DNA of 64,000 nt from Capsicum annuum (GCF_002878395.1 NC_061115.1:215953904-216017903); one strand, 5' to 3'. Counted from the stretch's first letter, positions 32,801 through 44,830 are shown. Notes: generated by a model not told the origin, from the letters alone. Program-made: numbers and translations.

Positions 32801-35800
32801 ATCTTTTCTTTTATTATGACCTACCTTTAGCTAAGTCTACATTGATCCAAAAAATTGTAGGCCTTTCAAGACAACTTTCTTCCATGTAATTTTAGGTCTA
32901 CCCCTTTCTCTTTCAACACCTTCATTCACCATTAGTTTCACACACAACCAAACCATCTCAAGAGAGTCTCTCATTTTATTCTCAACGCGTGCTACTTGCA
33001 CCTTCTGGCGAATATAGTCATTTTTAATCTTAACTAATCTTGTACGTTCGCACATCCAACTTAGCATCCGAATCTCTGCAACAGATCATTATCCTATATA
33101 AATTGTTTTCTTCATTCTCTTTTTACTTTACTGGACTTGTTGGTTTGTTATTTAATTTTTAATGTTATTCCACCAGAGAAGCTTTCACATTGCTGAAAAA
33201 GTTTCTTAGGATAGTGTCAGCCTGTCAGGCACCGCTATACAACACATGACAAGGGGCTTTGCGTCTCGAAATGTAAGCATCTTTGCATGAAGCCTTTAGC
33301 TAAGTGGCAAAACTCTTTGTGAATGAAATTTCTCTCATATAGCTCTCACCAACCTATTCCGGAGGGGAAGAGTCCCAGTTTAAGAAGAAAATGTCATAGA
33401 GATAGACCTACAGAGCAAGAAGACAGTGATATGATCAAATGTACCTTATTTGCAATTTCCATATACAAATATTCATCACTGAAGGGTGCCATGTGTATTC
33501 TACAAAATAAAAGAACCATAAGCTGAAATTTGGGAAATTAAATCATATAATAAACCACAGAGTAAAAAAAACTGAAAATTTTAAGTGCTAGACTATGTAT
33601 CACAAACTCAAGAGGCTTAATAGAGGAAAATGGAATAAAGAGAGGCATGATAGAAGAAAGTGGAAGAAAAATGTTTTTTTTTTAACATAGAAGTTTGCAA
33701 CACAAATAAAAGCAATTGAAAATGAACGGAATTTTTTTTTCCTTTTTTGGAGATTGGACTTGGGAAGGGGCAGCTTGGATAACTGGATCATATGACCTTA
33801 CGACATAAAAACCAATTAGAAGTAGGGGATAGAGAGATAGCAAGGCTAAAAAAAGGATGGAATAATCAACCAAACATGAGGCTGAGGGGGAAATTTGCTT
33901 GGAGGGACAAGTGGGCTGCAGCATTGAAACATACTCATGGATACCAGACTAAGAATTAAGCTTGAAGGCTTGTCTCATGTAAAAAGGAGAATGAAATAGA
34001 TAACTTGAGCTTCCACAGTTTTGCCAGTCAATCTTTAGTCAGATCATTGTACTCCAACCTCCTAATGATTCACAGAAGGAACAGGCCGATAGCTTGTGCT
34101 GGAAAGACAATAGTCTACGATACAAAATCTAATGAAAATAATGTGTGAAACTTCTGGAGGGAGAAAAGTAAAGCACAGAATCCGGGAAGAAAAACTATAA
34201 GAACCAAAGAACCTCGTAAGGAAACTACTAGCTTCATAAATTAATTGACAGGGATAGGCTCCTCAAAGTCAACTGCTGACAAGAAAGAAAACTACCTTCC
34301 CACTGTAGGAAACATTTTTCCGTTTGGCACTAGAAACCGGTCTCTTGCAATCACATAAGACTCCAGCATTCTTTCGTTAACTAACAAAGTACCTGCAATG
34401 TAAAACCAATGTATCAAACACCCATCAAGTTTGAACCTGTTCCATTTGGATATTCTAATCATTCGATTAGAATTCGCCGAATGTTTGAAGATTAATACCT
34501 TGAACTCTTTTCAGTTAAATATCAAGGAATTCACTTTTTATAACAAAAAGATATAAAAAGGAAACTTCGTAACACTCTAATACAGGCAAAGCAAAGTGTC
34601 CATGCATCAGAGATTGTTTCCAGCAGGTTAAACCTGTTTCATTTGGGTTAAACCACTGGATTTGTGGTTAGTTTGGATTCTGGGAGACACACTGCGCCAT
34701 ATTTTTAAAGAAGATAAATATCTTTAACACTCTTCATGAAAATAACAAAAGGAATGTTTTTTAATGAAAAATATAGAAGGAAAACTTAATAACACTCATA
34801 ATACAAGCAAAGCAAAAGTATCCATGTATCAGAGATTGCTGCCAACAGATATGATGCTGGGCTAAAATTTGACCACACTGTTACATGATATGAACAACGC
34901 ATCCTCTCAAGTAATATATTGAAAATGAAATTTACAAAAGCAAACGCATGTTATTCAGATTGTAATACAATTAATGATTTGGGTAACGTTTAAGGAAAAA
35001 GCACTTTTCTAAATGAAAGTTTTAGAATTGTTCACTCATCTCCATGGTTTATTCATTCATCTTCTTGATAGCGTTAGAATTGTTCCTTGCACATAGGGAC
35101 AACGGAGCCTCCTACTTATCTTTCTTTTTCCCTCAAGATTGCAAAATCAGTTAATTAAGAGGATGTTGCTGTCGTGTTTAGTATATTCTCCAGGTTTAGT
35201 AGTAGAGGCAGTTGAAACGTGTAATACCGGCTGAATTACTACAATTTTTAACAAAACTTGCAGCCTTGTCAAACTTAAATTGCTCTACACAAGTTTCAGA
35301 ACCCATCGAAGTATATAAGCTTACCCATTGGCTCAGAGATTAAGATATCGGCTTTCACAGGTAACTCTACTTCTTCAACCTTTCCTTTGATTACCTAAAC
35401 ATTCACAGAACAGGTAAAACCAGAAAATAATGAGCAACCTTAGCAGCCAAGATACCAAAGAAGTATATCATAGAGCTTTTGTGAAAGACATCAGAATGTG
35501 GGAATGTCTACTCACAGTAATTCTCTCACTCAGAGATGGATTTCCTGCAATAAGCTTTTTAGCATATTCGGCCATTTCAGATGCCTCTACGGCATAAACA
35601 TGCTTTGCACCAGCCTAGGAGGGTTTTTGTCGAAGCGGAGGAGATGGAAGGAAAAAATACAGTGTACAAATGTCAGCAGAAGCGGCTAAGATATGGTTCA
35701 TACTATTCAACGAAAACTCATGGCAGCGGTAAAAAAGATAACCTGAGCTGCAAATAATGACAAAATACCACTACCAGCTCCAACATCAACCACTACACGA

Positions 35801-38800
35801 CCAAGAAAATCAGCACGGTTCTCAATTACAGCAGCATAATAGGTTCCTGCAAGTTCCATGTCAAAACATTCTAGGACAAAAGGATTGTGCAAACCTCTCA
35901 TGACACTAGATGAGCCCCAGTGACAAATATGTAAGTATTGGACTAATACTTGAGTTGAAGTTGTAAAAAGAAGGATAGTGGATGAAGTTGGACAAAGTTT
36001 GTGAGGGTTGAAGTTGGTGCTTCGACACGAAATAAACTTGGAAATATGGTTGTCAAAGTTCAAGATTTCTAAGTAAGTTGAAGACTTGATAAAATACACT
36101 TCAAATACACCATCAGGTAAGTATTTCAACATTTCACTTGAATATCAAATGACATTTCACTTGAAACCAAAACTTCATGGCCAAGTTACTATTTGCAATA
36201 ATTATCTCAGTATTTGAAATATGGAAAAAAAATCATGGAGAAACAAACTTAGAAATTCCTAGGTCATGATACAAGTCAAACCACAGGAAAGACCAAAGTT
36301 CAGAACTTTACCTGTCCGTACAAAATCCTGCAACATATTTTGCTGATGCAATAGTTGCCCATAGTAGTGAAAATACATTTTAGCAGAAGATGCCTCTATT
36401 TTTTCATCAAATTTACTTGTTGAAGTTGATACTGCTCCATTTGGCAGAGTAGACCCTGAAGGAAAGACTTGAATAAGTTATAATTATTATTATTATTCTC
36501 TTTTTTTTAACAAGTGCAATTATTTGTGACAGCATCATTGCTCAAGTTTATATTCAAACTCCATTAGCCAAGTGCTGCTAATGGACTGAATCATGACTTC
36601 ATATCTTATGATTGATTGTGCAGTATAACTTCACAAAGTGGCTGAAACTTCCAAGACAAAAAGAGCAGGAATAATATCCTCTTAGATGCAGCGATTTAGA
36701 AGTTCACTCATGCATCAATATGGGCAGAAACTAAGAGCAGTACAGTTTTGTATTTTCCAAAACTAAGAAAGAAAAAAACATTACTTAACAAGTAAAAAAC
36801 CAATGTAAATGCAGAAACTGATCTAGACATTCCTGAACTTTACATTGACTTTCTATTAAGCTAAATAGAGCCCACAATTTAACTTTTTTGAGAAACACTT
36901 TAACTCAAACTTATATCATAGAGTAGGACAAAATAAAGGAAAATGATACCCAAATACAAGACAATAATCAATAATGTGGACTACCAATACTAAGATCATG
37001 TGCATAATAGAACATGATGATAATGCTAACAACTTAAAAGGCTTATAATACTTATAAGATGTCAGAAGAGTGACTAATAGTCATCTAATTCATTCCCTAC
37101 ACTTAAATTCTCAATAAAATCACACGTCTCCTAACAAATGGTGTTTCGTATAATGCCAAAGAAATTTCAAATTTACAACAACTTAAGGGAATGGAATTCT
37201 TTTTTAAACAATAGTGCTTTACTCAACCAAAAAAGGGAGTTTCACTGACATCTCAGTCAGAATTCAAGAACTATTGACACAAATGAGAGAACTTGATCGT
37301 ACTCCACAAGATATACCAACTAACTTTTAGAGTAATAACAGATATGTCAAAACAGACCTTGAACGACCACTTCTGTCTTCCATTGCTCAAATGCACAATG
37401 GAAGGTCCTACTGTCCTCATCGTTTTTAAATTGAATGGAGATTCCCCTGGAATAGCCTCTCTGGTTCAGAAGACCAAAGTCAGTGCCATTGGACATTAAT
37501 ATGACAACAAGAAACTTCACAACATTAACTCTAATGAAGTAAAAATAAGTTGCACCTTCAACTTTCCCCATAACAGGATAAGATGAAGTGACAAAAGCAG
37601 AATAGACACATATACATACATACTCAGTTTCAGTACCAAGATGAATATAAATGTGCACTATTACATGTTTTCAGCCATACGCAGAGTTGGACTTAAAGGA
37701 GCATAAAACTAGTAAACGTTTAGTAGATAATCATTTTATATTACTTCAATTATGCATTCATGCTAGCTATCTTTGTGCCAATTAACCAAGAATCTGGTCC
37801 CCGATTAGACTTATTCTGTTCTTTCAAATTAAAAAAAAATACATATGCAGCTTTCAACACCGAAAAAATTGTCATCTCTGTAGACGGTATCACATCTCCA
37901 GAAATCTTCATGCAAGCAGGAATTCAAATCATTTTGACTATTAGCAGCTTAAAGACAGCTAGTCTGTCCAAAGGCTAGTTGTATGCTATCAATAGGTACC
38001 TCCTTATTGTCTTTAGAAGCTTCAGATATGCACAGAGACTCTGCAGGTCCAAGCCTGAGTAACTGGAAATACAAAAACAGAACCAAAGGTAAGATAACAC
38101 CTCAATTCAAGCACAGGCAGTAGAAAATTCTAAAGGAAAGTCAGTAAAAGTATCATCTTTTTCTGCTAAACATACACATAAAATCATGTGACCACATGTC
38201 ATTCTCTTTTGTTGCTAGAAAACATAAGAGAAAATGTACAAAAGCAGTATTGCCCGAAGAAACTTACAAAAGATGTGGCACATTCACATGTAACTAAATA
38301 GATATAGATTGAGAGTTTCACTGCACACAGTGAACTACTGTATATGATAAATTTTAAAATGAAATGAGCACATTCACTGTTTCATGTAAGTAAACAGATA
38401 TGGATTGAGAATTTACGGGCACTCTCACTGTTTCATGTAACTAAACAGATATGGATTGAAACTTCACAAGCACTCTCACTGTTTCATGTAACTAAACAGA
38501 TATAGATTGAGAATTTACGAGCACTCTCACTGTGTCATGTAACTAAACAGATGTAGATTGAGAACTTCCCTGCATGCAAGAACTATATCGATTATGAGTA
38601 TAAGTTTAGACTTATCACAATCATAAATTAAAAAAAAAAAAATCAATTATTTCTAGTACGATATGTCCACCTATATAACTAAATTCACCTCGGTTTAGTA
38701 ACAAAATGCATAAAATCAAGCATCAAGCATGAAAACCAAATTAATCAGAATTCTAACTATCTCATAACAATCAGATTCCAATTTTCTCATGCAAAATCAG

Positions 38801-39572
38801 ATTTGCATATGTAAATTCAAACACATGCTTGTGAAGTTCTGAAGATTGATCACAATGTCGGTACTGGATTCCGACTCCCGGCTAAATTGGAGACCCGGAG
38901 CTCCAGAACCCGAACCGAGCAAAATTTACAACTTACGGTATTTTTCATATAGGTTTCGAACATCTAAATTTGAAATTTAAAACATTAAATTATTCAAATT
39001 CAATTTAGCTCCAAAAATTAGTCAAATTAACTCTTGTAAAACAAAATGTGACAAGTAAAAAGCAACATAGGGAGTACCAAATTAATCATAACAAGCAAAT
39101 TTCAATTTTCTCATGAATTTGCATCTGTAAATTCAAATACATGCCTTTCACCCGAACCAAGCAAAAATTGCAACTTATAGTATTTTTCATATAGCTTTCG
39201 AACATCTAAACTTTATACTTAAAATATCAAATTCAATTTAGCTCCAACAATTAGCCAAATTAACTCTCTTACGAAACGTGACAAGTAAAAAGGAATGGAA
39301 TGAGAACAAAATTCAGCATAACAATCGAATTTAAATTTTTTCATGCAAATTCAAATACATACCTGTGAATTTCGAAGATCGAACACAATGTTGGCACTAG
39401 AATCCGACGTCTGATCAAATCGGAGCTCCGAAACTCCAGAACCCGAACCGAACCGAGCTAAAATCGGTTCATCTTTAGAAAACGAAGTAGATGATGAAGC
39501 AGACGAAACCTCCGAAATCGATAAAATCACAAATTCATTTTCCTTCAACTTTTGCTTTCCAGTAACCTCCAT
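29860..39572 (-). CDS. PRMT4: Protein arginine methyltransferase 4 (CARM1-type, type I), 534 aa
   Basis: Fifteen coding exons on the minus strand: 39572-39363, 38062-38000, 37460-37358, 36455-36312, 35846-35743, 35614-35516, 35394-35325, 34392-34296, 33499-33445, 32105-32022, 31502-31425, 30950-30847, 30763-30591, 30495-30365, 29949-29860. They total 1605 nt with consistent phases. The start is ATG 39572 (MEVTGKQKL); the codon at 39581 is TTG. Residues 1-130 form the N-terminal PH-like region. The catalytic core follows: SAM-binding [12 protein letters not shown] (exon 5), VYAVEAS (post-I), the double-E loop [17 protein letters not shown] across exons 7/8, and the THW loop in GAPTTHWYQ (exon 13). 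The C-terminal tail is Gln/Pro-rich. Plant PRMT4a/b make asymmetric dimethylarginine on histone H3 R17 and splicing factors and promote flowering. Length fits the family (528-535 aa). Introns hold several local tandem duplications. Confidence 0.97.
31120..31258. repeat. Tandem duplication, ~69 bp, in PRMT4 intron 11
   Basis: Two adjacent copies of CTCAAAAGTAGATGGAAGAG ... ATTTAGGCCTATTGC ... CATTACCTTAGC, differing at only a few bases, so the duplication is recent. Confidence 0.9.
32820..33075 (-). mobile_element. RTE-clade LINE C-terminal fragment in PRMT4 intron 9
   Basis: Minus-strand frame reads [19 protein letters not shown] then RENKM-like and [17 protein letters not shown], the C-terminal segment of the RTE ORF seen at 41901-42137 and 19047-19250. 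Only about 75 codons remain. Confidence 0.7.
34500..34860. repeat. Diverged duplication, ~235-bp spacing, in PRMT4 intron 7
   Basis: AGGCAAAGCAAAGTGTCCATGC..CAGAGATTG at about 34585 recurs as AAGCAAAGCAAAAGTATCCATG..CAGAGATTG at about 34803 with similar upstream flanks. Confidence 0.7.
38285..38580. repeat. Tandem repeat, ~60-bp unit, five copies, in PRMT4 intron 1
   Basis: The phrase TCATGTAACTAAACAGATAT followed by GATTGAGAATTTAC and GCACTCTCACTG recurs at about 38288, 38381, 38434, 38485 and 38536. The middle copies are nearly identical. Confidence 0.88.
38700..39362 (-). repeat. PRMT4: Copies of the PRMT4 exon 1/intron 1 junction, including a pseudo-exon
   Basis: Segment A (about 38829-38925) copies the 3' half of exon 1 (shared CACAATGT, GGAGCTCC, CCAGAACCCGAACCGAGC), and its flanks copy the adjoining intron. 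Segment B (about 39060-39230) keeps the intron flanks plus only CACCCGAACCAAGCAAAA of the exon part. In segment A the donor GT has become GC and the last exon base G has become A, with further changes in frame, so it is a non-functional exon copy. The genuine exon 1 ends at 39363. Confidence 0.85.
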
Positions 39573-39589
39573 TTGCTCCAATTTAACAA

Positions 39590-40180
39590 AAATCTTCGAT
39601 TTTTTGCTTCAATTTGTAACAAAATCTTGATTTTTTGCTTTTTCTCAAACCGAAATCTCTGATTTTCCTCTTCAATTTAACGAAATCTTCGACTTTATGC
39701 TTCAGTTTAACGAAAATCCTCAATTTTTTGCTTTTTCCAATCAAAATCTTCACTTTTTCTCTTCAATTTAACGAAAACTTCGATTTTTTCCTTCAATTAT
39801 TGTAACGAAATCTTCAACTTTTTGCTTTACTCAACCGAAATCTTCTATTTTTAGATTCAATTTCTGCAACAAAATCTTCGATTATTTGCTTTTTCTCAAC
39901 CGAAACCTCCGATTTTTCCCTTCAATTAAAAGAAATCTTCGATTTTTTTGCTTCACTTTCTCAACTCAAATCTTCAATCTTTTGCTTTTTCTCTTCAATT
40001 TCTGCAACAAGATCTTCGATTTTTTGCTTTTTTTCTCAACCCGAAACCTCCGATTCTTCGCTTCAATTAAACGAAATCTTCGATTTTTCGCTTCAATTTA
40101 GCAAAATCTTCGATTTTTTGCTTCACTTTGTCAACTCAAATCTTCAATCATCTGCAACAAAACCTTCAATTTTTAGCTTA
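39590..40180 (-). repeat. Imperfect repeat array forming the PRMT4 5' leader
   Basis: About fifteen to eighteen variants of a 30-45 bp motif (plus strand: AAATCTTCGATTTTTTGCTT, CTTCAATTTAACG) run from just upstream of the start codon to near 40180. With a TATA box at 40271-40280 the array would be transcribed as most of a ~670-nt leader. The sense mRNA would read as a GA/AAG-rich repeat. Confidence 0.8.
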
Positions 40181-40270
40181 AATTAGGGTTTTTCAGTGGA
40201 GAGTGTTGAGAGCTTTTTGAGTGAGGAAGTGAAGAGTGTTGGGGAATAGCTGCTTAATGAGATTCTTCTT

Positions 40271-40280
40271 CTTATATATA
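40271..40280 (-). promoter_or_regulatory. TATA box of PRMT4
   Basis: Minus-strand TATATATAAG, with transcription expected to start about 30 bp downstream near 40240. It is the clearest TATA element upstream of exon 1. Position-based inference. Confidence 0.55.
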
Positions 40281-40704
40281 AGGAAATTTGATGATTCGGT
40301 GTGGACGGTGACAGGAGAATATCGTACAACTTAGATGATTAGGCAAGCTGTTTAGATTTGAGACGTTTGATTTGACTTATTGTGGGACCCATTTTGTACA
40401 GTAAATCTAACGAAGATTTCATAAGAGTGACATTGCTAAGTCTTACACGTACTCCAAATTATTAACGGCTGTTTGGACACGATTTCACTAGTTTTAGATT
40501 TAATAGTTTTTGTTTTTTTTTTGGTTAATGTTTTAGATTTAATAGTTGTTTGGTCTTGAGAATTTTTTATTTTTTAAAAAAATAGTTATTTTATTTTAAT
40601 AAAAAATAAAAATAATAGTGTTTGACGATAAAAAATATTTTATTTTAGTGAAAATTATTTTTGAAAAGTAAAAATAATTAAATTTCACTTTTTAAATTTT
40701 TATT

Positions 40705-41180
40705 TCTCCGACAAAATTTAAAAACAACTTGAATTTATATTTATGGTTAAACGCAATACCAACTTTAACTTTAACTTTAACTCCGGCTCCAACTTGGTTT
40801 TTATTTTATTTTATTTTTTACCTTTTAAAGCTAAAGTAAAGTCCTTTTAAGCATTTTGTGTCTTTGTCAAATACCTTCAAAAATTTAAAGTATTTAAAAA
40901 TCAAAAACAGTTAAAAATAAGTCAATTAAAAAATCTGCTTATTTCTCTGATAAAATTTTAAAAACAACTTGAATTTATATTCATGGTTAAACGCAACTCC
41001 AACTTCAACTCCAGCTTCAACTTACCTTCTTTTTTTTTTTTACTTTTTAAAGCTAAAGTAAAGTCCTTTTAAGTATTGTGTGTCTTTGCCTAATACCTTC
41101 AAACATTAAAAGTGTTTAAAAGTCAAAAACACATAAAACTAAGTCAATTCAAAAATCCGCTAATCAATAGTAATAGTAAC
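40705..41180. repeat. Tandem duplication, 240-bp period, two copies
   Basis: TTTAAAAACAACTTGAATTT occurs at about 40718 and 40958, followed in both by GGTTAAACGCAA, AGCTAAAGTAAAGTCCTTTT and GTGTCTTTG. Copies differ at moderate frequency. Non-coding. Confidence 0.88.
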
Positions 41181-41597
41181 TTGCTATTCATTAGTAAAAT
41201 CATCTCACATAGTATACAAAATCTGTTCACATTGAACATGAGATTTGAAAATTTTAATTATATTTTGACAGTACATAAATAACATAAGTAAATACATAAA
41301 TTTGTCATTTAACTTGATTTTTGCTAGCATCTATGCACTCTTAACTTTAGATGTGCTATAAAAAATTAAACAAAACAAACACATAAGTACCATATAGCAA
41401 ATCTCACACAATTTAACATGTAAAAATCATGAATTTCATACAAGTTATCTCTTAAAAAACATGTGTTTACTTGTATAACTTTATGATAGATTAAGTATTT
41501 ATATATGTATATTTAAAATTGAAGTTTAAAAAATATATTTATATGTATTAATATCTTATTAGATGGAGGGAGTGATTTTTTAAACGGAATAAATATT

Positions 41598-42240
41598 ACA
41601 ATAACAACATATTCAATGTATTCTCACATAGTAGGGTCTGGAGAGGGTAGAGTGTACGCATACCATACCACTACCTCAAGCGAAGTAGAGGTTGTTTTCG
41701 ATAGACCCTCGGCTTAGGATCGATAACAGTATAGCAATCACAAAACCTAAATATGTATAGACTAGTACAGTAAGAAAAATAAACTAACACCGCTATATAA
41801 TGCTACTGCTACAAGATACTACTAAAAGCTATCTATCCGAAATCATAGACATTACTCAATACCACAAATAAAAAACTACAAATACAAATAAGGAACACTC
41901 TCACCCCTTAATCCGCGTCCTCCACATCTTTCTATTAAGGGTCATGTCCTCCGTAAGTTTTAACTGCTCCATATCATGTCTAACCATCACCTCCCTCCAA
42001 TATTTCTTCGACCTACCTCTACCCCGCTTAAAACCATCCATAGTCAGTGTCTCACACCTCAGCAGTGGAGCATCAGAGCCCCTCCTCATCACGTGCCCAA
42101 ACCAACGTAATCGTACTTCTCGCATTTTGCCCTCCATCGAAGCCCCCCCACTTTCTCCCGAATAATCTCATTCCTCACCCTATCTTTCCTGGTATGGCCA
42201 CACATCTATCGCAACATCCTCATCTCCACCATCTTCAACT
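41598..42240 (-). mobile_element. RTE-clade LINE 3' end, antisense
   Basis: The left part is the antisense tail shared with TS SINEs (AACAACATATTCAATGTATT, GGGTCTGGAGAGGGTAGAGT, AGACCCTCGGCTTA). On the minus strand 42137-41901 encodes [20 protein letters not shown], then [14 protein letters not shown] and a terminal WRTRIKG, the conserved C-terminus of Solanaceae RTE ORFs. This is the best preserved C-terminus in the window. Confidence 0.85.
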
Positions 42241-42249
42241 TTGGGATGT

Positions 42250-42700
42250 GGTGGTCCCTCTTCCACTGCTGACTATAAACAGTTGACAGCTAATGATTTC
42301 GATTTTACTAAGCCAGTTCAGTAAGTTAAGGTCCATGCTTAAAACGAAAATAAAAAGGAAGGGCAGGTGAAGCTTACTTCCTCCAGTAGCCCCTTGGACC
42401 TTGCCTCTTAAGGGTTGGATTCTAGTGGCAGGCTTTCTGTTTCGTTGAGCCCCGAGTTTGTGGTCCTCCCTTGAGTGTGGGTTCAACTGAATGAATCTGT
42501 CAATACACCGGCAACTCTCATCATATGAAAGAGGTTCAAGGTCCAATTATGAAAACCTTGAAAAAATACATTAGTCTTACTGGTTCGGGCAGTAAGGCCT
42601 GGGTAAGCTCGAGTTAGCAATGCAGGTAGTGGATATAGCTTTTCTTTTGAAGCGACGTCTTAGGACCACTTGATTGGTTAGAGAGGAAAAACCATTTAGG
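42250..42700. other. GC-richer unassigned segment
   Basis: Composition is less AT-rich than its surroundings, with a 90-100 codon open frame on the minus strand (42546-42270) that I cannot assign. It could be organelle-derived (NUMT-like) or a gene fragment; I have no positive match. Confidence 0.3.
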
Positions 42701-43311
42701 GACAAGCAAGGGACAGATTGGAAAAAAAAGACTAACACTCGCTCTATACAACAAACTAAATAAATATTATTAATTATTTTTAGTATCTGAACAAGTATTG
42801 TTATAATTGTTGTTAAAAAAAAAAAAAGATGTGGTTCACTTTCATTTGACATTTAAATAGTTTGGTACCCACCCACCCAATACCATTCCACCATTTCATT
42901 TTTCAATTATGTTTTTTACTCTCTCTCTGTTTCTCCAATACGACCAAGCACAACTAAATTGCAACTTGCAAAGCCATCCCTCCCTGTCTCCACGTCAGTT
43001 GCTTTCTTTGAATTGAAAAAATCCACATTCTTCCATTCATATTCATTTTTTAATTACAATAATTTATAATTTATAGTATATATAATAATCTGTTTAAATG
43101 ATAATAAGCAAATTTATATCACGTACTCATTTTCTTTCATCAAGAACTTCGTTTTTTTTAAGCTCAAAACGTCAATTCTTATCTTGCTGTCCTGTTAAAC
43201 TCAGTTTCTGCCAATATCAAGGTGACCCTTTTTTTCTATTTTTAGTAATACCATTTTTTGAAATTTTATAATCTTTTTTTTTTCTTTGGTAGAATAATTT
43301 ATTTTAATAAT

Positions 43312-44110
43312 GTAGCTTTCGTGCACTTTGACTAATTCCACGCATATCAGTATGCATTAATGCTAGGATAGACATGAAGAAATCACTTAGTATTTTGTCC
43401 CCATTAGATTAGAAATTTGTAATCTCTTTTTTTTTTTTGATAGCCATGGTATCTGGATTAGCTTTTGCGCACCTCGATTAATTTCACGGGATAACTGTCA
43501 ACTTCCATCAAGTCCACGTATATCTGCCACCTCGTACCAACAATATCACTATACACCAAAGTTAGATAGTCCCCGTTGGGATTAGAAATTTATAATCTCT
43601 TTTTTTTTTAAAGGCGTGGTATTCGAGCTAGCTTTTGCACACCTCAACTAATTCCACCGGATAAACATGGACAAGTTAACTCTATTCACGAAGGCTAGGA
43701 TAGATGAAAAGAAACAACGTGGTATTTTCTTGTCTATGTTTGGATTAGAATTTTTTTTGACAAACGTGGTGTTCGGGCCAGCTTTTACGCACCTTGACTA
43801 ATTACACGGATACATGCCACCTCGCATCGACAATAGATATTAGGTAACTCTACCCATGATTTCTGGCTAGGATAGATGGAAAGAAATCAACTAGTGTTTT
43901 TGTCTTTGTTTGGATTAGAATCTTTTTTATTGATAACTGTGATGTTCGGATCAGCTTTTACGTACCTTAACTAGTTCAACGGATATGTGCCCCCTCGCAC
44001 GGACAATAGGTATTAGGTAACTCTATCCACGATTTCCACCAAGGCTAGGATAGATGGAAAGAAATCAACTAGTGTTTTTGTCTTTGTTGGAATTAGAAAT
44101 TTTTCATCTG
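43312..44110 (-). repeat. Array of five 5'-truncated SINE units, head to tail
   Basis: Units at about 43312-43440, 43441-43610, 43611-43755, 43756-43928 and 43929-44110. Each reads (plus strand) poly-T, CATGGTGTTCGGGCCAGCTT (or variant), GCACCTYGACTAATT, GGCTAGGATAGATGGAAAGA and TGTTTGGATTAGAA. Each is the antisense 3' part of the SINE seen at 14070 without its tRNA-like head. The unit length of 145-180 bp is constant, which points to tandem amplification of one truncated copy. Confidence 0.82.
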
Positions 44111-44800
44111 TTGTCCAAGGTTTAGGTCAGTTTTTTGCAAGTGTAACTGATTATTGTGAATATTTTAGGCAGATTGTCATGGTTAGTAGGTAATTGAGCT
44201 TTGTCTCGCTTTTCGGCGGGATTAGGATTGGTGGGAGTCTAGTGGCATTGTGTTTGTAACCAATTATGGTCACTATTATAGGCAAATTGTGCAAGATTTA
44301 GATTAGTTTTGACCAAGTGTAACTTATTCTTGTGAATATTTTAGGCAAATTGTCAAGGTCAGTAGGTAGTTGAGCTTTGTCTCGCTCTTCAGCAGCATTA
44401 GAATTAGTGGGACTACATGTAGTTTCTTGCATTTTGATATCTGGTATCATATGTTGTCTATTGTGTTTCAGTTACCATATTATTTCGTTGTTGTTACTGT
44501 TCTTTTTGCCGAATGTGTTGCACTGCTTTCCTTATTACTTGACATGTTTTCTTTCCTGGCATATTTCCTTTTTTCACAACTGCTTTGATTTGTTGCACTT
44601 GAGTCGCGGGTCTTTTGGAAACAACCTCTCTACATTCACGAGGTTAGAGGTAGGGGTGGGAGTATGTTGTTGTTGTCGTCGTCGAAGTTTTAGCAATATT
44701 TTAGTTTCTTTGATTGACCGTTTTGTGATTTTAGAGCTTTGAACAAGTCTAACCAAATTTTTTTTTGTGAATATTGCAAGGCAAATTGACCAAGATTAGG
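44101..44800 (+). repeat. Repeated segment carrying the Nudix leader splice acceptor
   Basis: GTGTAACT..TTGTGAATATTTTAGGC(A)AATTGTCA recurs at about 44140-44180 and 44318-44360 (period 176 bp), and a shorter variant at 44765-44795 (TTGTGAATATTGCAAGGCAA) immediately precedes the Nudix start codon. The first two copies continue with AGTAGGTARTTGAGCTTTGT. Confidence 0.7.
44599..44690 (+). mobile_element. TS-type SINE 3' fragment with GTT/GTC tail
   Basis: CTTGAGTCGCGGGTCTTTTG, AACAACCTCTCTAC and GTATGTTGTTGTTGTCGTCG identify it; the middle GCGTAC block is deleted. Confidence 0.65.
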
Positions 44801-44830
44801 TACGGAATTTACCTAAATACGAGGTCATTA

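Noticed and set aside
35744..36132. 141-codon ORF covering PRMT4 exon 5
   Set aside because: Only 35743-35846 is exon; the upstream part is intron that happens to stay open.
38285..38580. CRISPR-like array (regular ~60-bp repeats)
   Set aside because: Plant nuclear intron; units are contiguous diverging tandem repeats without distinct spacers.
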